A DNA stretch of 64,000 bases from Klebsiella pneumoniae (GTDB taxonomy: Bacteria > Pseudomonadota > Gammaproteobacteria > Eutrophobiales > Eutrophobiaceae), in assembly GCA_945878555.1 (NCBI GenBank), contig CAMDWI010000009.1:62001-126000 (forward strand), in the 5' to 3' direction. Of the stretch, positions 40,905-51,620 are shown one piece after another (position 1 is the stretch's first letter; each line of letters starts with the position of its first letter). Both the position numbers and the translations under genes were made by a program. The notes beneath the pieces were generated by a model. It had not been told where the DNA came from. It made no database searches and saw only the letters and a program-made list of their open reading frames with translations.

Positions 40905-41513
40905 TTAATCCAGCAGGATTTCTCCATTTATTATTCGGGACAGCGTATCCACGTATAACCGGTGTTCAATTTGTAATACACGTTCACCCAGTGTCTCAGG
41001 CGTGTCATTTGCCAGCACGGGCAGACATTGTTGTGCAAGTATCCTGCCGGTATCGTAATCATCGGCTACAAGATGCACTGTCGCACCGGTTTCAGTGTCT
41101 CCGGAGGCCAGCACCTGCTCATGCACTTTCATGCCATACATACCCTTGCCACCGTGTTTTGGCAACAAGGCGGGATGAATGTTGATAATCCTGCCTGAAT
41201 AGGCGGCCAGTGTTTCAGGCCCGATTTTTTTCATGTATCCGGCAAGCACAACCAGATCAACCCGGTGTTTGTGTAATATATCGCACATGGCTCTATCCAG
41301 CATATCAGGATCCGGATAGTTTCTAACGCTGATATGATAGGCCGGTATGCCCTCACTGGCTGCTCTATCCAGAGCACCTGAAGAACCATTGTTGCTTATC
41401 ACCACTACCGGATCTGCATTCAGCAGCCGTTCCTTGCACGCATCAATAATGGCCTGCATGTTACTGCCACGATGTGATGCGAGAAAGCCGAGTCGGAGCT
41501 TATGAATACCCAT
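40905..41513 (-). CDS. purN: Phosphoribosylglycinamide formyltransferase PurN
   Basis: This enzyme of about 202 residues transfers a formyl group from 10-formyl-THF to GAR in purine synthesis. Motifs: LGFLASHRGSNMQAIIDAC (phosphate loop), VVLAGYMKKIGPE, and NIHPALLPKHGGKGMYGMKVHE with catalytic Asn-His, followed by GATVHLVADDYDTGRIL supplying the Asp. The HGGKGMYGMKVH loop resembles the Firmicutes/Bacteroidetes type more than E. coli PurN. The start at 41513 lies just after the pdxB stop; the frame also allows ATG 41543. purM, the frequent partner, is not adjacent. Confidence 0.95.
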   Translation of the reverse strand: MGIHKLRLGFLASHRGSNMQAIIDACKERLLNADPVVVISNNGSSGALDRAASEGIPAYHISVRNYPDPDMLDRAMCDILHKHRVDLVVLAGYMKKIGPETLAAYSGRIINIHPALLPKHGGKGMYGMKVHEQVLASGDTETGATVHLVADDYDTGRILAQQCLPVLANDTPETLGERVLQIEHRLYVDTLSRIINGEILLD

Positions 41514-41514
41514 A

Positions 41515-42675
41515 TTATTTATACAAGCCACTTTCCTGTACATTAAAACCGGTTCTTCTTAACTGTTCACTTGTGACGGAGTATATGTCGTCCATTATTA
41601 CTGTCATTGATCCAAATTCACGCCGCAGTGGATAGCTGTTTCTCAGCCCGGAAAAATAACTGGCCCGAAGTTCCGGACTTAAATCAAGTATATGCCTTAG
41701 TGCCCCACTGTCTGCACGTACATCGTAACTTGCAAGCACAGCGGTCTGCACTGCCTCAAGCGGGTTGTTATAATCACCTGGCGCGACCCGGTTAAACTCG
41801 GGCACGGGTAACTCAGGCAGCATGGATTCATCGGGTTCCCGATTAAAATGATGACACGCCTGCCTGAATACTGTCAGCGTACCACGCAGCTTCGCATCAG
41901 TGCTGTAACCGGCTATGTGGGGAGTTGCGATGACCGTCTTCGCCAGCAAGTCCGGATTTATGGCGGGTTCATTTTCCCAGACATCAAGCACAACGGCACT
42001 TTGCGGATTATCGTTTTTGAAATCGATTAATGCGGCCTCATTTATGACACCGCCACGTGATGCGTTTATCAATATTACATCCTTGCGCAGACTCGCCAAC
42101 CGTTTGTCATCAAGCATATGCCATGTCGCATGCTCGCCCTGTTTTGTTAACGGGACGTGCAGGCTTATGATATCCGCCTCAAGCACCTGTTCAAGGGGCC
42201 GTAAGGGCAAGGCACTGCCTTGTTGTTGTAACGGCGGGTCATTCAGCAGGCAACGCACACCCAGCGACTGTAAGATATTATATAACGCTGTACCTGCGTA
42301 CCCACAGCCGATTATGCCGACAGTTTTATCAATAAGGTCCGCTGGTCTCTCCCCGGCAAGCACACACAGACAGCTCAGGACATATTCAGCGACCGACCGT
42401 GCGTTACACCCCGGTGCCTGGGCAAACATGATATTTCTTTCATGCAGGTATTGCGTATCAATATGGTCGATGCCGCTGGTTGCACTTCCGACAAATCTTA
42501 CCGGGGAGCCTTGTAACAGGTGGCTGTTTACCATCGTCACGGTCCTGGTAATCAGCATATCGGCATCTGACAAATCCCGGGAGGTAATTTGCCGTCCGTC
42601 AAGCAACACCACCTTGCCGAGGGCGCTGAACAAGTGCTCAACATACGGAATCGCACTATCTGCCACAATTTTCAT
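41515..42675 (-). CDS. pdxB: Erythronate-4-phosphate dehydrogenase PdxB
   Basis: This 386-residue D-2-hydroxyacid dehydrogenase oxidises 4-phosphoerythronate in the DXP-dependent pathway to pyridoxal phosphate. It starts MKIVADSAIPYVEHLFSALG and contains SATSGIDHID, PGCNARSVAEYVL, NAD-binding TVGIIGCGYAGTALYNIL, and the catalytic Arg/Glu/His region with INASRGGVINEAAL, LDVWENEP and TPHIAGYS. The C-terminal dimerisation domain (about 290-380) distinguishes PdxB from other 2-hydroxyacid dehydrogenases. Confidence 0.97.
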   Translation of the reverse strand: MKIVADSAIPYVEHLFSALGKVVLLDGRQITSRDLSDADMLITRTVTMVNSHLLQGSPVRFVGSATSGIDHIDTQYLHERNIMFAQAPGCNARSVAEYVLSCLCVLAGERPADLIDKTVGIIGCGYAGTALYNILQSLGVRCLLNDPPLQQQGSALPLRPLEQVLEADIISLHVPLTKQGEHATWHMLDDKRLASLRKDVILINASRGGVINEAALIDFKNDNPQSAVVLDVWENEPAINPDLLAKTVIATPHIAGYSTDAKLRGTLTVFRQACHHFNREPDESMLPELPVPEFNRVAPGDYNNPLEAVQTAVLASYDVRADSGALRHILDLSPELRASYFSGLRNSYPLRREFGSMTVIMDDIYSVTSEQLRRTGFNVQESGLYK

Positions 42676-42748
42676 GTATCAGCGAGAGATGCTGCCAGAC
42701 CCTGGCTGACAGGTAAACCGGAAAGTCCGGCCAGTAATACGAGGGATT

Positions 42749-43684
42749 TCAGGGACGGTCAGGTAAATCTGCGCCTTCCCTTTCTACGGGCATCAGGTCT
42801 TTTCTGCTGATCCCGAGCGCGATGGTCACCGGACTGGCAATATAAACAGAGGAAAAGGTACCAATTACGATACCCAGAATAAGTATGGTTGAAAACGCAT
42901 GGAGTGATTCACCGCCGAGGAAAAATAGTGCGCCGAGTACGAGCAAGGTAGTCACACCTGTCATGATGGTGCGGCTCAGAGTCTGGTTCAATGAAGTATT
43001 AAATACCTCGACGACAGTTGCATTACGCATGCGTCTGAAGTTATCACGGATACGATCATAGACGACGATAGTGTCGTTCAGCGAATAACCGATAACGGTA
43101 AGCACGGCTGCCAGCGCACCGAGGTCAAAACTCATCTGGGTCAGGGAGAAAAACCCGAAGGTAATCATCACGTCATGTACCAGGGCAGCGATGGCGCCTA
43201 CTGCAAACCTGGCCTGGAAACGGACAGAAACATAGGCCAGAATACCCAGCAAGGCAAACAAGGTTGCCAGACCACCACTCTCGGCAAGTTCGTCACCGAC
43301 CTGCGCACCGACAAATTCTATACGCCGCATCTCGATCTGCTGCCCGCCCTGTTTCAACACGGCAAGCACCCTGTTACCAACCTCGGCATTGTCAAGTTCC
43401 GCCACCGGTGCCAACCGGATCAGTACTTCGCGGGCAGATCCATAGTTCTGGATTACCGCACCGGCGAATTCGGAATTGTCCAGCAAGGTACGGGCTTCAT
43501 CGAGGTCCGCCGCCTCTGCATATCCAAGCTCAACCAGCGTACCACCGGTAAAGTCGAGTCCGAAATTCAGCCCCCTGGTAAGCAAGAGGACGAGCGACAG
43601 GACTATGATTATGGCGGATAGAATGATGGCCTTGCGCTGCTGGCCAATAAAATCAAAGTTCGTTTGTTTGCTGAAAAATTCCAT
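42749..43684 (-). CDS. secF: SecF, protein-export membrane subunit
   Basis: This 311-residue protein has six membrane segments and works with SecD to use the proton motive force for late steps of Sec export. It has FDFIGQQRKAIILSAI at the first helix, GLNFGLDFTGGTLVELGY, and VLTVIGYSLNDTIVVYDRIRDNFR with the conserved charged residues of helix 4. It is 27 bp after secD in the yajC-secD-secF operon. Confidence 0.99.
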   Translation of the reverse strand: MEFFSKQTNFDFIGQQRKAIILSAIIIVLSLVLLLTRGLNFGLDFTGGTLVELGYAEAADLDEARTLLDNSEFAGAVIQNYGSAREVLIRLAPVAELDNAEVGNRVLAVLKQGGQQIEMRRIEFVGAQVGDELAESGGLATLFALLGILAYVSVRFQARFAVGAIAALVHDVMITFGFFSLTQMSFDLGALAAVLTVIGYSLNDTIVVYDRIRDNFRRMRNATVVEVFNTSLNQTLSRTIMTGVTTLLVLGALFFLGGESLHAFSTILILGIVIGTFSSVYIASPVTIALGISRKDLMPVEREGADLPDRP

Positions 43685-43711
43685 ATCTGCTGTCTTTTTT
43701 TCTCAGGGAGC

Positions 43712-45571
43712 CTAGATTGATAACGCCTTGATGCGGCGTCCACCGTACATCAGATTGATTATGCCTCGCGTGACCGTGATTGCTGTAAACATCGAGCAGA
43801 CGATACCGAGAGACAGTGTGACTGCAAAGCCCTTGACCGGGCCTGTACCAAATCCATAGAGAACCAGTGCGGCAATCAACGTCGTAATATTCGAATCGGC
43901 AATGGATGAAAATGCCTTGTCGTATCCGGCTACGATACTTGCATGCGGCGAATTGCCATTACGCAACTCCTCGCGAATACGCTCATATATCAATACGTTT
44001 GCATCTACCGCCATACCGACGGTCAGCACGATACCGGCGATACCTGGCAACGTCAGCGTCGCCTGCAGCAGGGACAACAAGGCCACTGTCATAACCAGAT
44101 TCAACGTAAGTGCAATATTGGCTGCAATTCCGAATATCCGGTAATACACCAGCATAAACGCGAGCACGAGCATAAAACCGACGACAACCGAATTGATACC
44201 CTGCCGGATATTTTCCTGTCCCAGACTCGGACCCACCGTACGTTCTTCAACAATTTCTATCGGCGCTGCCAAAGCACCGGCGCGTAACAACAACGCCAGA
44301 TTTCGCGCTTCCTGGGGCGAATCGAGGCCAGTTATCTGAAAGCGTTTACCGAGTCGGTCCTGGATGGTCGCATTACTGATGACTTCCTCGACTACCTGTT
44401 TCTTCTTGACCTCCTGCCCGTTTTCCACAACAGTCTCGGTCTTGTTTTCTATAAACACGATGGCCATGTTTTTTCCAATCTGTTCAGCAGTGGCCTGACT
44501 AAACATACGCTCGCCGCGGCCATCCAGTGTTATGCTGACATTCGGGCCGCCTGTCATCGAATCGATGCCGGATGCGGCATCAATAATATATTCTCCGGTC
44601 AGCATGACCTGCCGTTTAACCAGCAACTGCATTCCGTCACGGGTGTTATACAGCTTCGAACCCGCAGGCACCCTGCCCTCAACGGCTGCCTGCACATCAT
44701 TCTCCTGGTCCACCATACGAAACTCCAGTGTGGCGGTTGCACCCAGTATTTCCTTTGCCCTTGCCGTGTCCTGAACACCGGGTAACTGAACGACAATCCG
44801 GTTCAGTCCCTGCTGCTGTATTACCGGCTCGGCAACGCCCAGCTCGTTCACCCGGTTTCTTAACGTGGTGATATTCTGTTGGAGGGCGCTTCTGCGTGTC
44901 TCGACCAGCGAAGCATCAGTCAATTTTGCCAGTGCCGGAAACTCACCGGAATTATCTCGCAACACCGTCACATCCAGCTCGAGATAATTCGTTTCGATAA
45001 TCGAGATGGCCTGGTCGCGCTGTTGCTGATCACGAAAACGGATTTGCACCCCGCCCGCCTCGTTGCGACTGATAGTCTTGTAACGGATATTCTGGTCACG
45101 GAGCAATGTGCGCAGATCCGAGACATAACGATCATCCGCCTTGGCCATCGCCGCTTCCATGTCTACTTCGAGCAGGAAGTTAACACCACCCCGCAGATCA
45201 AGACCCAGAAACATCGGTTCTGCGCCCAGCAGTTCGAGCCACTCCGGTGTTGCCGGGGCCAGATTGAGCGCAACTACGAGTTTATTACCCAGCGCTTTTT
45301 TGAGCGCATCCTGTGCCTTCAGCTGTATCTCTTCATTGGCAAACCGAATCAGCATACTGCCATCGGTAAACTCGATTGGCGTATATTCAAGCTGTGCGGC
45401 ATCCAGCGCAGCTTCAACCTCAAACCTGGCCAGCTCACTTACCTGACCTCCACCGGGTGCAGTGATTTGTACAGCAGGATCCTTGCCAAACACATTCGGC
45501 AAGGCATACAGAACAGAGACAACCACGACCAACAGGATCAGTGCATATTTCCAGGCGGGATAACGGTTCAT
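43712..45571 (-). CDS. secD: SecD, protein-export membrane subunit
   Basis: This 619-residue protein has one N-terminal helix, a large periplasmic domain (P1 head and base, about residues 35-445), and five C-terminal membrane helices. MFLGLDLRGGVNFLLEVDM and TVGMAVDANVLIYERIREELRNG are family signatures; the latter holds the Asp needed for proton coupling. It partners with SecF downstream and YajC upstream. Confidence 0.99.
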   Translation of the reverse strand: MNRYPAWKYALILLVVVVSVLYALPNVFGKDPAVQITAPGGGQVSELARFEVEAALDAAQLEYTPIEFTDGSMLIRFANEEIQLKAQDALKKALGNKLVVALNLAPATPEWLELLGAEPMFLGLDLRGGVNFLLEVDMEAAMAKADDRYVSDLRTLLRDQNIRYKTISRNEAGGVQIRFRDQQQRDQAISIIETNYLELDVTVLRDNSGEFPALAKLTDASLVETRRSALQQNITTLRNRVNELGVAEPVIQQQGLNRIVVQLPGVQDTARAKEILGATATLEFRMVDQENDVQAAVEGRVPAGSKLYNTRDGMQLLVKRQVMLTGEYIIDAASGIDSMTGGPNVSITLDGRGERMFSQATAEQIGKNMAIVFIENKTETVVENGQEVKKKQVVEEVISNATIQDRLGKRFQITGLDSPQEARNLALLLRAGALAAPIEIVEERTVGPSLGQENIRQGINSVVVGFMLVLAFMLVYYRIFGIAANIALTLNLVMTVALLSLLQATLTLPGIAGIVLTVGMAVDANVLIYERIREELRNGNSPHASIVAGYDKAFSSIADSNITTLIAALVLYGFGTGPVKGFAVTLSLGIVCSMFTAITVTRGIINLMYGGRRIKALSI

Positions 45572-45600
45572 GCTTCAGGTTCTTCCAGTCAATTACAGGT

Positions 45601-45930
45601 TTAGGACGCCTTGATTGTACCCTTGGGCATCAGGGCGGAAACGGCTTGCTTTTGTATCTTGATCTCAGTTTCCTTTGCAACCTCAAGGACAATAAAATTG
45701 TCACCTACTTCCACTATCTTGCCGAGCAAGCCCCCGGTGGTCACAATCTCGTCACCTTTGGCAAGGTTTTCAATCAGTTTTTTATGCTCCTTTGCCTGCT
45801 TCATCTGCGGGCGCATCAGCATGAAATAAAATATCGCAAAAAACAGTACCATCATCACCAGAAAGGAGCCGCTGCCTCCCCCTGCCGGGGCCGCCTGAGC
45901 GTACGCACTGCTTATGAAAAATTCTGTCAT
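45601..45930 (-). CDS. yajC: YajC, Sec translocase accessory subunit
   Basis: This 109-residue protein has a single membrane segment (about residues 19-38, SFLVMMVLFFAIFYFMLMRPQMKQAKEH core) and a small cytoplasmic domain with the motif GDEIVTTGGLLGKIVEV. YajC associates with SecDF. The frame can start with TTG at 45951, but ATG 45930 gives the canonical MTEFFISSAYAQ start. It is 29 bp upstream of secD. Confidence 0.97.
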   Translation of the reverse strand: MTEFFISSAYAQAAPAGGGSGSFLVMMVLFFAIFYFMLMRPQMKQAKEHKKLIENLAKGDEIVTTGGLLGKIVEVGDNFIVLEVAKETEIKIQKQAVSALMPKGTIKAS

Positions 45931-46051
45931 TTGATAACTCTTGCCGTTCAAAGGGCGCCATTATGCCACAGACAAACTTTTTTGCGCGTTTTTATCTGCT
46001 ACCGTTTCGAACAAGACCTCAGGGCTTACCCGGTAGCTAAACCGGCTAAAA

Positions 46052-47206
<1,155 letters not shown>

Positions 47207-47234
47207 CTACTACTACTGCGAACGCATACAAGCA

Positions 47235-48278
47235 TTATAAAGTCCCTGTCGCTTGAGTCTGTAAAATCATCATCGCATCGCCATAACTGAAAAAGCGATA
47301 ACGTGCCTCCACCGCATGCTTGTAAGCCTCCAGCGTGCGTTGCGTACCTGCAAACGCACAAACCAGCATCAGCAAGGTCGATTCCGGCAAGTGAAAATTC
47401 GTTATCAGCCCGTCTATTACCCGGAACTGATATCCAGGATAAATAAAGATCCCGGTTTCACCCTGTACCGACTGCAAGGTTCCGGTTACTGAAGCTGACT
47501 CCAGACAGCGCACTACTGTCGTGCCTACAGCAATTATTCTGCCCCCGTTGGCGCGAGTTTCCCGGATTTGAGCGCACAGATTTTCGTCCACGCTGAACCA
47601 TTCGCTGTGCATGACATGGTCTGTTAGCTGTTCGGCACGGACCGGCTTGAAGGTACCGGCACCGACATGCAAGGTCACAAATCCGGTTTTGATCCCCTTA
47701 TCCTTGAGACGTTTTATCAGTTCAGTCGAGAAATGCAGTCCCGCTGTCGGCGCCGCCACGGCACCGGGATGACGCGCATACACTGTCTGGTAGCGTTCGC
47801 GGTCAAAGCCGGTATCTTCCCGTTTAATATAAGGAGGCAAGGGCATATGTCCATGTCTCTCCAGCAAGGTCATTACCGTGACCTCACTGTGTCCTGTCAG
47901 TTCATATAGCTCACCCTGTCGGCCCACCACTTCAAGGCTGTCCGCATTATCCAGAAAAATGACAGTGCCGGGTTTCGGTGATTTGCTGGCCTTGATCTGC
48001 GCCAGCACGCTGTGCTCACCGGTAACCCGCTCCACCAGGATCTCGACCTTACCCCCCGTGTCCTTGTGCCCGAACAGCCGTGCAGGAATAACCCGGCTGT
48101 CATTAAAAATGAGCAGATCCTCCGGCAATAACAACTCCGGCATCACGTTAAACTGTTTATCGGTAACAGCGCCGGAATTCCGATCCATGACCAACAGGCG
48201 ACTGTCTTCCCTGTTTGGTTCGGGTCGCTGGGCAATCAGGTCTTCAGGGAGGAAATAGGTAAAATCACTGCGCTTCAT
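47235..48278 (-). CDS. queA: QueA, S-adenosylmethionine:tRNA ribosyltransferase-isomerase
   Basis: This 347-residue enzyme converts preQ1 in tRNA to epoxyqueuosine, the step after Tgt. It starts MKRSDFTYFLPEDLIAQRP and has IFNDSRVIPARLFG, PLPPYIKREDTGFDRERYQTVYAR, GAVAAPTAGLHFS, and the C-terminal TNFHLPESTLLMLVCAF. Start, length and position before tgt are all typical. Confidence 0.99.
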   Translation of the reverse strand: MKRSDFTYFLPEDLIAQRPEPNREDSRLLVMDRNSGAVTDKQFNVMPELLLPEDLLIFNDSRVIPARLFGHKDTGGKVEILVERVTGEHSVLAQIKASKSPKPGTVIFLDNADSLEVVGRQGELYELTGHSEVTVMTLLERHGHMPLPPYIKREDTGFDRERYQTVYARHPGAVAAPTAGLHFSTELIKRLKDKGIKTGFVTLHVGAGTFKPVRAEQLTDHVMHSEWFSVDENLCAQIRETRANGGRIIAVGTTVVRCLESASVTGTLQSVQGETGIFIYPGYQFRVIDGLITNFHLPESTLLMLVCAFAGTQRTLEAYKHAVEARYRFFSYGDAMMILQTQATGTL

Positions 48279-48323
48279 CGAGCGAATATTATCAGAAAGA
48301 TGAATAAATCGATGGATAAAGGT

Positions 48324-48351
48324 TTTACAGCAGACGAACTTTGCCTATACT
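48324..48351 (+). promoter_or_regulatory. Promoter of tRNA-Leu
   Basis: TTTACA (-35, 48324-48329) and TATACT (-10, 48346-48351), 16 bp apart, stand just upstream of the tRNA. Each box matches consensus at five of six positions. It is followed by a short leader before the tRNA at 48365. Confidence 0.7.
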
Positions 48352-48364
48352 TGCACCCCTTCGT

Positions 48365-48451
48365 GCCGGGGTGGCGGAACTGGTAGACGCGCCAGACTCA
48401 AAATCTGGTTCAGGAAACTGAGTGGGGGTTCGATTCCCTTCCCCGGCACCA
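48365..48451 (+). tRNA. tRNA-Leu (anticodon CAA)
   Basis: This 87-nt gene forms a complete cloverleaf: acceptor stem GCCGGGG/CCCCGGC, D-arm with GGTAGAC, anticodon stem CCAGA/TCTGG with loop CTCAAAA (anticodon CAA, reading UUG), a long class II variable arm, and T-arm GGGGG-TTCGATT-CCCTT. Discriminator A is followed by an encoded CCA (48449-48451). It lies at the junction between the housekeeping block and the accessory region. Confidence 0.98.
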
Positions 48452-48702
48452 TACTTGTCACCGACTGACTGGGCATTTCATAAGTTTCCTTGTAAGAGTC
48501 CCTAATAAATAACTATTACATCTGGTAAACAGCTACTGTCCAATTCCTTACCCCGTATCGTCCGCATTTTTGCATAAACGCAACACATCTTAAATATTGA
48601 CAACAGCGCAGTTATTCTAGATTATCTCGCAAGCTGTAACAGTTATTATTAATAAATAACAAACTCTTAAATACTTTTAATTCACAGATGTAGGGGGGGC
48701 TT
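48452..48702 (+). other. AT-rich upstream region of the first TonB receptor
   Basis: This 251-bp gap holds no gene. It contains the receptor promoter (48597-48625), an inverted repeat GTTATT/AATAAC with a 7-nt loop at 48642-48660 inside the predicted leader, and a run of seven G (48693-48699) 3 nt before the ATG. No terminator with a T tract was seen after the tRNA. Confidence 0.5.
48597..48625 (+). promoter_or_regulatory. Promoter of the first TonB receptor gene
   Basis: A perfect TTGACA (48597-48602) is followed after exactly 17 bp by GATTAT (48620-48625), then C. The same TTGACA-N17-GATTATC arrangement precedes the second receptor gene at 51774-51803, although the spacer sequences differ. 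The predicted leader is about 70 nt. Confidence 0.55.
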
Positions 48703-51588
48703 ATGCCTAATTTACCCGAGCTTAACAAGCTTCGTAGTTGTATTTTGTCTGCCATTGCAGTCTCGGCAATCACAACCGTACCTTCGTTGGTACATGCCCA
48801 AGGTCTCGAAGAAATCGTCGTAACTGCCCAGAGACGTGTGCAGTCTTTACAGGAAGTACCTATCTCAATCGATACGTTCAGCGGCATCGAATTGACCAAA
48901 CAGGGTTTCCGTACGATGGAAGATATGGGGCAGTTTTCCCCTTCGGTCGAAATGAACGAATCGCTGCATGAACACTCTGTCACCATTCGTGGTATGGGCA
49001 ATGACGTAGCCGCCATGAGTGTCGAGCAATCCGCGCCGATCTTCGTCGATGGTGTCCATTTCGGACGACCCTCCATGATCAAGGGTGCGTTCATGGATGT
49101 GGAACGTGTTGAAGTACTTACCGGTCCGCAGCCGGTCTACTTCGGCCAGAACGCAACAGCTGGAGCTTTCAGTATTACCACCAGACGCCCGTCGACGGAA
49201 GCCTGGGAAGGTGATGCAACCGCCGAATTTGGTAATTTCGGTCGCGTCAATTTTGAGGGTGGCATTGGCGGTCCGATCAGCGATACGCTCGCTGTCCGCT
49301 TTGCCGGTCAGTGGGACCACACGGGTGGACACCTGACTGATGTGTTCACCGGGAATACCTTTCCCAATCGCACCGACTATGGTAGCCGTGTAACCCTGGT
49401 TTGGAAACCGAATGAGCGCTACGAAGGTACGGCTAAAATAGAGTATCTGAATCGTCGTTCCGATGGTGATACAAACACGGTGTGTGGTTATGAGGTCGAT
49501 GAGCCCCGGCATGACAATTATGCAATCATGATCCCGGGAGAGATCCCCGAATTTACTGACGAGATTGTGCCGTTACCGGATTGTAACGATGGATTTGGCA
49601 AGATCGGCATCCAGGAAGGCACCGGTCTGTTCCCGGCCCCGATCCCGGGTATCAATAACGACGATGCCCGTTCCGGTCTGCTCGACATCCGCGACCTGGC
49701 CCGGGAAATCATGCCGGACGGTAACCTGAAGTCGCGCGAACCGATGGAGGCCATCAACGTCCGTATGAGCGGCACCTATACGTTCGACAATGAAATCGCG
49801 ATGGAAGGTATCTTCGGCATGGTCAACTACGATCGCGATACATTCGAATCATCGGACGAATCGCCGTATCTGATGGAAGCGGCCTTCCGAACCGAGCAGT
49901 TTGATATGTACAGTGGCGAGCTCCGGTTTACTTCGCCAACAGGTGGTCAGATGGAATGGTCAGCTGGTGTCTATTATCAAGCCGAGGCACTGGATATGGA
50001 TCCGGTCTATACGATGCGTGCCGAGATCCGTCAGCCCTTGCGTGTCCATCATCCTTACCAGGACTCCGAATGGCGAAGTGCATTTGCCACTTTCACATTC
50101 AACTTCTGGGATGAGAAGGCCTCGATCGATATTGGCGGCCGTTATTCCGATGTAGATAAAAATGGTGGTATTACAGCCCAGTATGCGACATGGATCTTCG
50201 ATATAAATCCGGATCCAGACAACAATGGTCTTGTAGAGTCTACCGAACACCGTTCAGATGCTGCTGGCGGTGATCGCGTACGCAACGCATTGAGCGGGGG
50301 AAATGAAGGACCCGGAGAGGCGTTGATCAACTGCCAGACCGGCCTGGATTTCTACGGTAATGCACCTGACCGAGACTTCCTTGGTCGTCAGGTAGCGCTG
50401 GCACAATGCGGACCCTATGCCGGCAGGGCAGGCTTCTGGACCCACGAGTTCAACGAGACGGATATCCCGGACGCCTGGGATACCAGGTCTCCTATCGCGC
50501 TCGGGCCGTTGGTCTATGGTATCAATGGCCGGGATAACGGACCGTTCAAGGATACCTACGGCGAGGACAGCTTCGACCCGCAGGTGACCTTGCGTTATCG
50601 TCCAAATGATGAACATTCGCTTTATTTCAAATGGGCGAAGGCATTCAAGGCTGGTGGTTTCGATACTTCCGATCGTGGTATCTCACGTGGCGGTCTGCTC
50701 TACCCGACAGCTACCGGTGACTCGGTCAGTTTCGATGCAGATGGACAGAAAGAATTTTCCTATCTGGCCGAACATGCAGAAAACTTCGAATTGGGAGCCA
50801 GAGGTAACCTGTTTGACAATCAGCTCCGCTATGGCGTGACCCTGTTCCACATGGAGATCGCGGACCTGCAAGTCGAGACCGAGATCGCTGATATCAATCA
50901 ACTGCTCACGACCGGCCAGGCACCGACGGGCCGTTACCTGACCAACGCGGGCATGCAGCGGAACAAGGGTGTTGAGTTTGACTTTACCTGGGCGGCGACC
51001 GAACAGCTGACGCTGCGTGCGGCCGGTGTGGTTCAGGACTCGATCATGCTTGACTACTTCGGCGGCTGTACCGAAATCGAATCGCTGAATGCCGATTCCG
51101 GGCCCTGTATCAGTATTGCTGAAGCGCGTGAGTTTCTCGGGTTGCCGGCGACCGGCACGTTGTCCACTGTCGATAACGCCCGCGTCAATGCGCTGGAAGG
51201 CAGTATTGACCGCTCTGGTGCCAAGGCCCCACGGGCGCCAGACTGGAAGGTCATACTCGGTGCGGATTACGAGCAACCGCTGTTCGGAAACTATATCGGT
51301 TCGGTCAGCTCGAAGATGGCCATCTCGGACGGTTATACAGAAGATACGCTCGGTTTTACCATGATACAGCAGTGGCCGACCCATGCGGACCTGAATACGA
51401 CCATCAGTTTTGGTGATGCCGACAAGACCTGGGATGTAGGTCTCTATGCACGCAATATACTCGGTGCCCGCAAGAAGTTTTATCCCGAGTTCGCCGATGA
51501 GGCTGAGCAGCCTGGTATCCAGTCCGACGATATGCCCCAGTCTGCCTGGTTTAACTATGGTATCCAGTTTAATTACTACTATAGATAG
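48703..51588 (+). CDS. TonB-dependent outer-membrane receptor, copy 1
   Basis: This 961-residue receptor has a signal peptide ending near VHAQG, a TonB-box-like LEEIVVTAQRR at about residues 35-45, a plug domain (about 50-160) with SVTIRGMG and VEVLTGPQPVYFGQNATAGA, and a beta barrel ending in an aromatic-rich NYYYR strand. Apart from one Cys in the signal, it has just six cysteines, in three close pairs predicted in extracellular loops. It resembles receptors of non-siderophore type common in marine bacteria, but the substrate cannot be told from sequence. It is paralogous to the next gene along its whole length. G7 immediately precedes the start region. Confidence 0.95.
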   Translation: MPNLPELNKLRSCILSAIAVSAITTVPSLVHAQGLEEIVVTAQRRVQSLQEVPISIDTFSGIELTKQGFRTMEDMGQFSPSVEMNESLHEHSVTIRGMGNDVAAMSVEQSAPIFVDGVHFGRPSMIKGAFMDVERVEVLTGPQPVYFGQNATAGAFSITTRRPSTEAWEGDATAEFGNFGRVNFEGGIGGPISDTLAVRFAGQWDHTGGHLTDVFTGNTFPNRTDYGSRVTLVWKPNERYEGTAKIEYLNRRSDGDTNTVCGYEVDEPRHDNYAIMIPGEIPEFTDEIVPLPDCNDGFGKIGIQEGTGLFPAPIPGINNDDARSGLLDIRDLAREIMPDGNLKSREPMEAINVRMSGTYTFDNEIAMEGIFGMVNYDRDTFESSDESPYLMEAAFRTEQFDMYSGELRFTSPTGGQMEWSAGVYYQAEALDMDPVYTMRAEIRQPLRVHHPYQDSEWRSAFATFTFNFWDEKASIDIGGRYSDVDKNGGITAQYATWIFDINPDPDNNGLVESTEHRSDAAGGDRVRNALSGGNEGPGEALINCQTGLDFYGNAPDRDFLGRQVALAQCGPYAGRAGFWTHEFNETDIPDAWDTRSPIALGPLVYGINGRDNGPFKDTYGEDSFDPQVTLRYRPNDEHSLYFKWAKAFKAGGFDTSDRGISRGGLLYPTATGDSVSFDADGQKEFSYLAEHAENFELGARGNLFDNQLRYGVTLFHMEIADLQVETEIADINQLLTTGQAPTGRYLTNAGMQRNKGVEFDFTWAATEQLTLRAAGVVQDSIMLDYFGGCTEIESLNADSGPCISIAEAREFLGLPATGTLSTVDNARVNALEGSIDRSGAKAPRAPDWKVILGADYEQPLFGNYIGSVSSKMAISDGYTEDTLGFTMIQQWPTHADLNTTISFGDADKTWDVGLYARNILGARKKFYPEFADEAEQPGIQSDDMPQSAWFNYGIQFNYYYR

Positions 51589-51620
51589 AAAACACCTGCT
51601 ACAAGGTTGTTGAGTACTGA

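Noticed and set aside
41915-42709. 264-codon plus-strand frame opposite pdxB
   Set aside because: Cys/Ser-rich low-quality composition and full overlap with pdxB on the other strand.
44879-45604. 241-codon plus-strand frame opposite secD
   Set aside because: Antisense to an unambiguous SecD; no family features.
50683-51384. 233-codon minus-strand open frame inside TonB receptor 1
   Set aside because: Lies entirely antisense to the receptor barrel; a similar long antisense frame at 48865-49512 shows this is a by-product of codon use in the receptor.
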